A stretch of 5,969 nt of DNA from Deltaproteobacteria bacterium (lineage in GTDB: Bacteria > Desulfobacterota > DSM-4660 > Desulfatiglandales > HGW-15), in assembly GCA_019308525.1 (NCBI GenBank), contig JAFDIC010000259.1:1-5969 (forward strand), given 5' to 3'. Shown here in pieces: positions 5,152 through 5,969 of this stretch. Position 1 is the first letter of the stretch, and every line of letters begins with the position of its first letter. Made by a program: the position numbers and the translations under genes. The notes beneath the pieces were generated by a model. The model ran no database searches. It was not told the origin of the DNA and saw only the letters and a list, made by a program, of their open reading frames with translations.

Positions 5152-5969
5152 TTGGGCCTTGATGCTATCATTATCTCAGATACAGGGACAGACAGCCTAT
5201 CTGGGAGTAATCCACTGCGTCTCACGATCGACGGTAGAGCTGCCACCATCCAATCAATTTCAAATTATGTAAGCAACCATGGGCAAATCCTTGAACCTGT
5301 TAGAGGGGATGGCCAAATGAGCTGGGAGTCCGCTCCCAAGCTAAATGGTCTATATCTGCACAGCTATTTGACGAGCAAGGGGTTTGAAGTTGAGGTCGTC
5401 AACAGCTTTTTCAATGAGTCCCACTTCTTCCAAGAGCTTATTGAACAGACGCCCCTGGCCGTTGTCATTTCAACAACGTTCATACCCGGCAAGAAGCCTC
5501 TTCAAAGGCTCGTAGATAGGATCAGGGACATGACACCTGATGTATATATCATCGCGGGAGGACCACTGGTCTATCTGTCTTATCTGTTAGTTCAGCGCGC
5601 GGATGAAGAAAGTTACGACACTGAATCGCCAAAGGAAGATTTCCTGTTCCTCTCGACCCACGGCGAACCTGCCATTGATCATTATGTCATCAGCCTGAGG
5701 GGAGAACAGATCCTTGCGGACATGCTCAAGAGGATGAGGGCCGGGAAACCTGTTGATGATTTGCCCAATACAGCTAGACTTGTAGGAAAACAGTATGAAT
5801 TTGCACCAAGGATAGACGATCTCTCCGAAGACTATGGAATCGACTGGAAGGTTCTGCCCGATCGTGTCTTCAAATCCGGGGTGGTACCGTTGCAGGCGAG
5901 CATAGGATGTCCTTATAAGTGTTCCTTTTGCAACTTTGTCAAGGACAGGCGCCTGACTTCCATAAAGCC
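5152..5969 (+). CDS. B12-binding-type radical SAM protein, N-terminal part
   Basis: The frame runs off the right edge, so only about 272 residues are seen. Counting from TTG 5152, C253, C257 and C260 form the radical SAM motif CxxxCxxC (GCPYKCSFCNF), which binds the [4Fe-4S] cluster that cleaves S-adenosylmethionine. Before it lies a Rossmann-like region typical of cobalamin-dependent members: LNGLYLHSYLTSKGFEVEV at about 65-83, VVISTTFIP near 105, and VYIIAGGPLVY near 132-142. The usual DxHxxG lower-ligand motif is not visible, as in many radical SAM relatives. Such enzymes do methylations, ring closures or other radical chemistry in the cytoplasm; the substrate is unknown. The in-frame stop before it is at 5050-5052; GTG 5074 and ATG 5317 are alternative starts. 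It is separated from the oxidoreductase operon by about 460 bases, so probably not co-transcribed. Confidence 0.85.
   Translation, partial: MGLDAIIISDTGTDSLSGSNPLRLTIDGRAATIQSISNYVSNHGQILEPVRGDGQMSWESAPKLNGLYLHSYLTSKGFEVEVVNSFFNESHFFQELIEQTPLAVVISTTFIPGKKPLQRLVDRIRDMTPDVYIIAGGPLVYLSYLLVQRADEESYDTESPKEDFLFLSTHGEPAIDHYVISLRGEQILADMLKRMRAGKPVDDLPNTARLVGKQYEFAPRIDDLSEDYGIDWKVLPDRVFKSGVVPLQASIGCPYKCSFCNFVKDRRLTSIK

Overview
The window appears to be a chromosomal segment of an anaerobic bacterium. The evidence is a two-subunit molybdenum/iron-sulfur oxidoreductase carrying five predicted [4Fe-4S] sites, followed by a cobalamin-binding-type radical SAM protein. The mixture fits a strictly anaerobic, Desulfobacterota-like (syntrophic or sulfate-reducing) genome, but this is an inference from gene content and moderate GC; nothing in the window fixes the taxonomy.

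Layout. Positions 1-250 hold no gene I can support, only a compact GC-rich hairpin and several short competing open frames. Positions 251-880 encode a complete Cas4-family nuclease with all the catalytic and iron-sulfur residues. It is the only CRISPR-associated gene here; no cas1, cas2 or repeat array is visible. Positions 881-1358 are a purine-rich intergenic stretch with a good sigma70-type promoter (TTGTCA, 17 bp, TATAAC) just after cas4, a possible 56-residue small protein and short direct repeats. Positions 1359-4690 are a two-gene operon with a 4-bp ATGA overlap: a DMSO-reductase-family molybdopterin catalytic subunit and a four-cluster ferredoxin-like electron-transfer subunit. Positions 4691-5151 are a second gap with an AT-rich inverted repeat and, on the minus strand, protein-like open fragments broken by stops. 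From 5152 to the window end runs the N-terminal part of a radical SAM protein with a B12-binding-type domain.

How the genes work together. Only the two oxidoreductase genes clearly form one system. The large subunit should carry bis-pterin-guanine-dinucleotide molybdenum (or tungsten) and one [4Fe-4S] cluster, with the small subunit relaying electrons through four more. Neither has an export signal and no membrane-anchor gene follows, so the pair is probably cytoplasmic or docks to an anchor encoded elsewhere. The substrate cannot be read from the sequence; relatives act on sulfur compounds, oxyanions, aromatic acyl-CoAs or phenolics. The cas4 gene and the radical SAM gene look like independent neighbours. 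I found no convincing new multi-gene system; the most useful leads are the substrate of the oxidoreductase, its start and leader, the isolated cas4, and the decayed-looking stretch after the operon.
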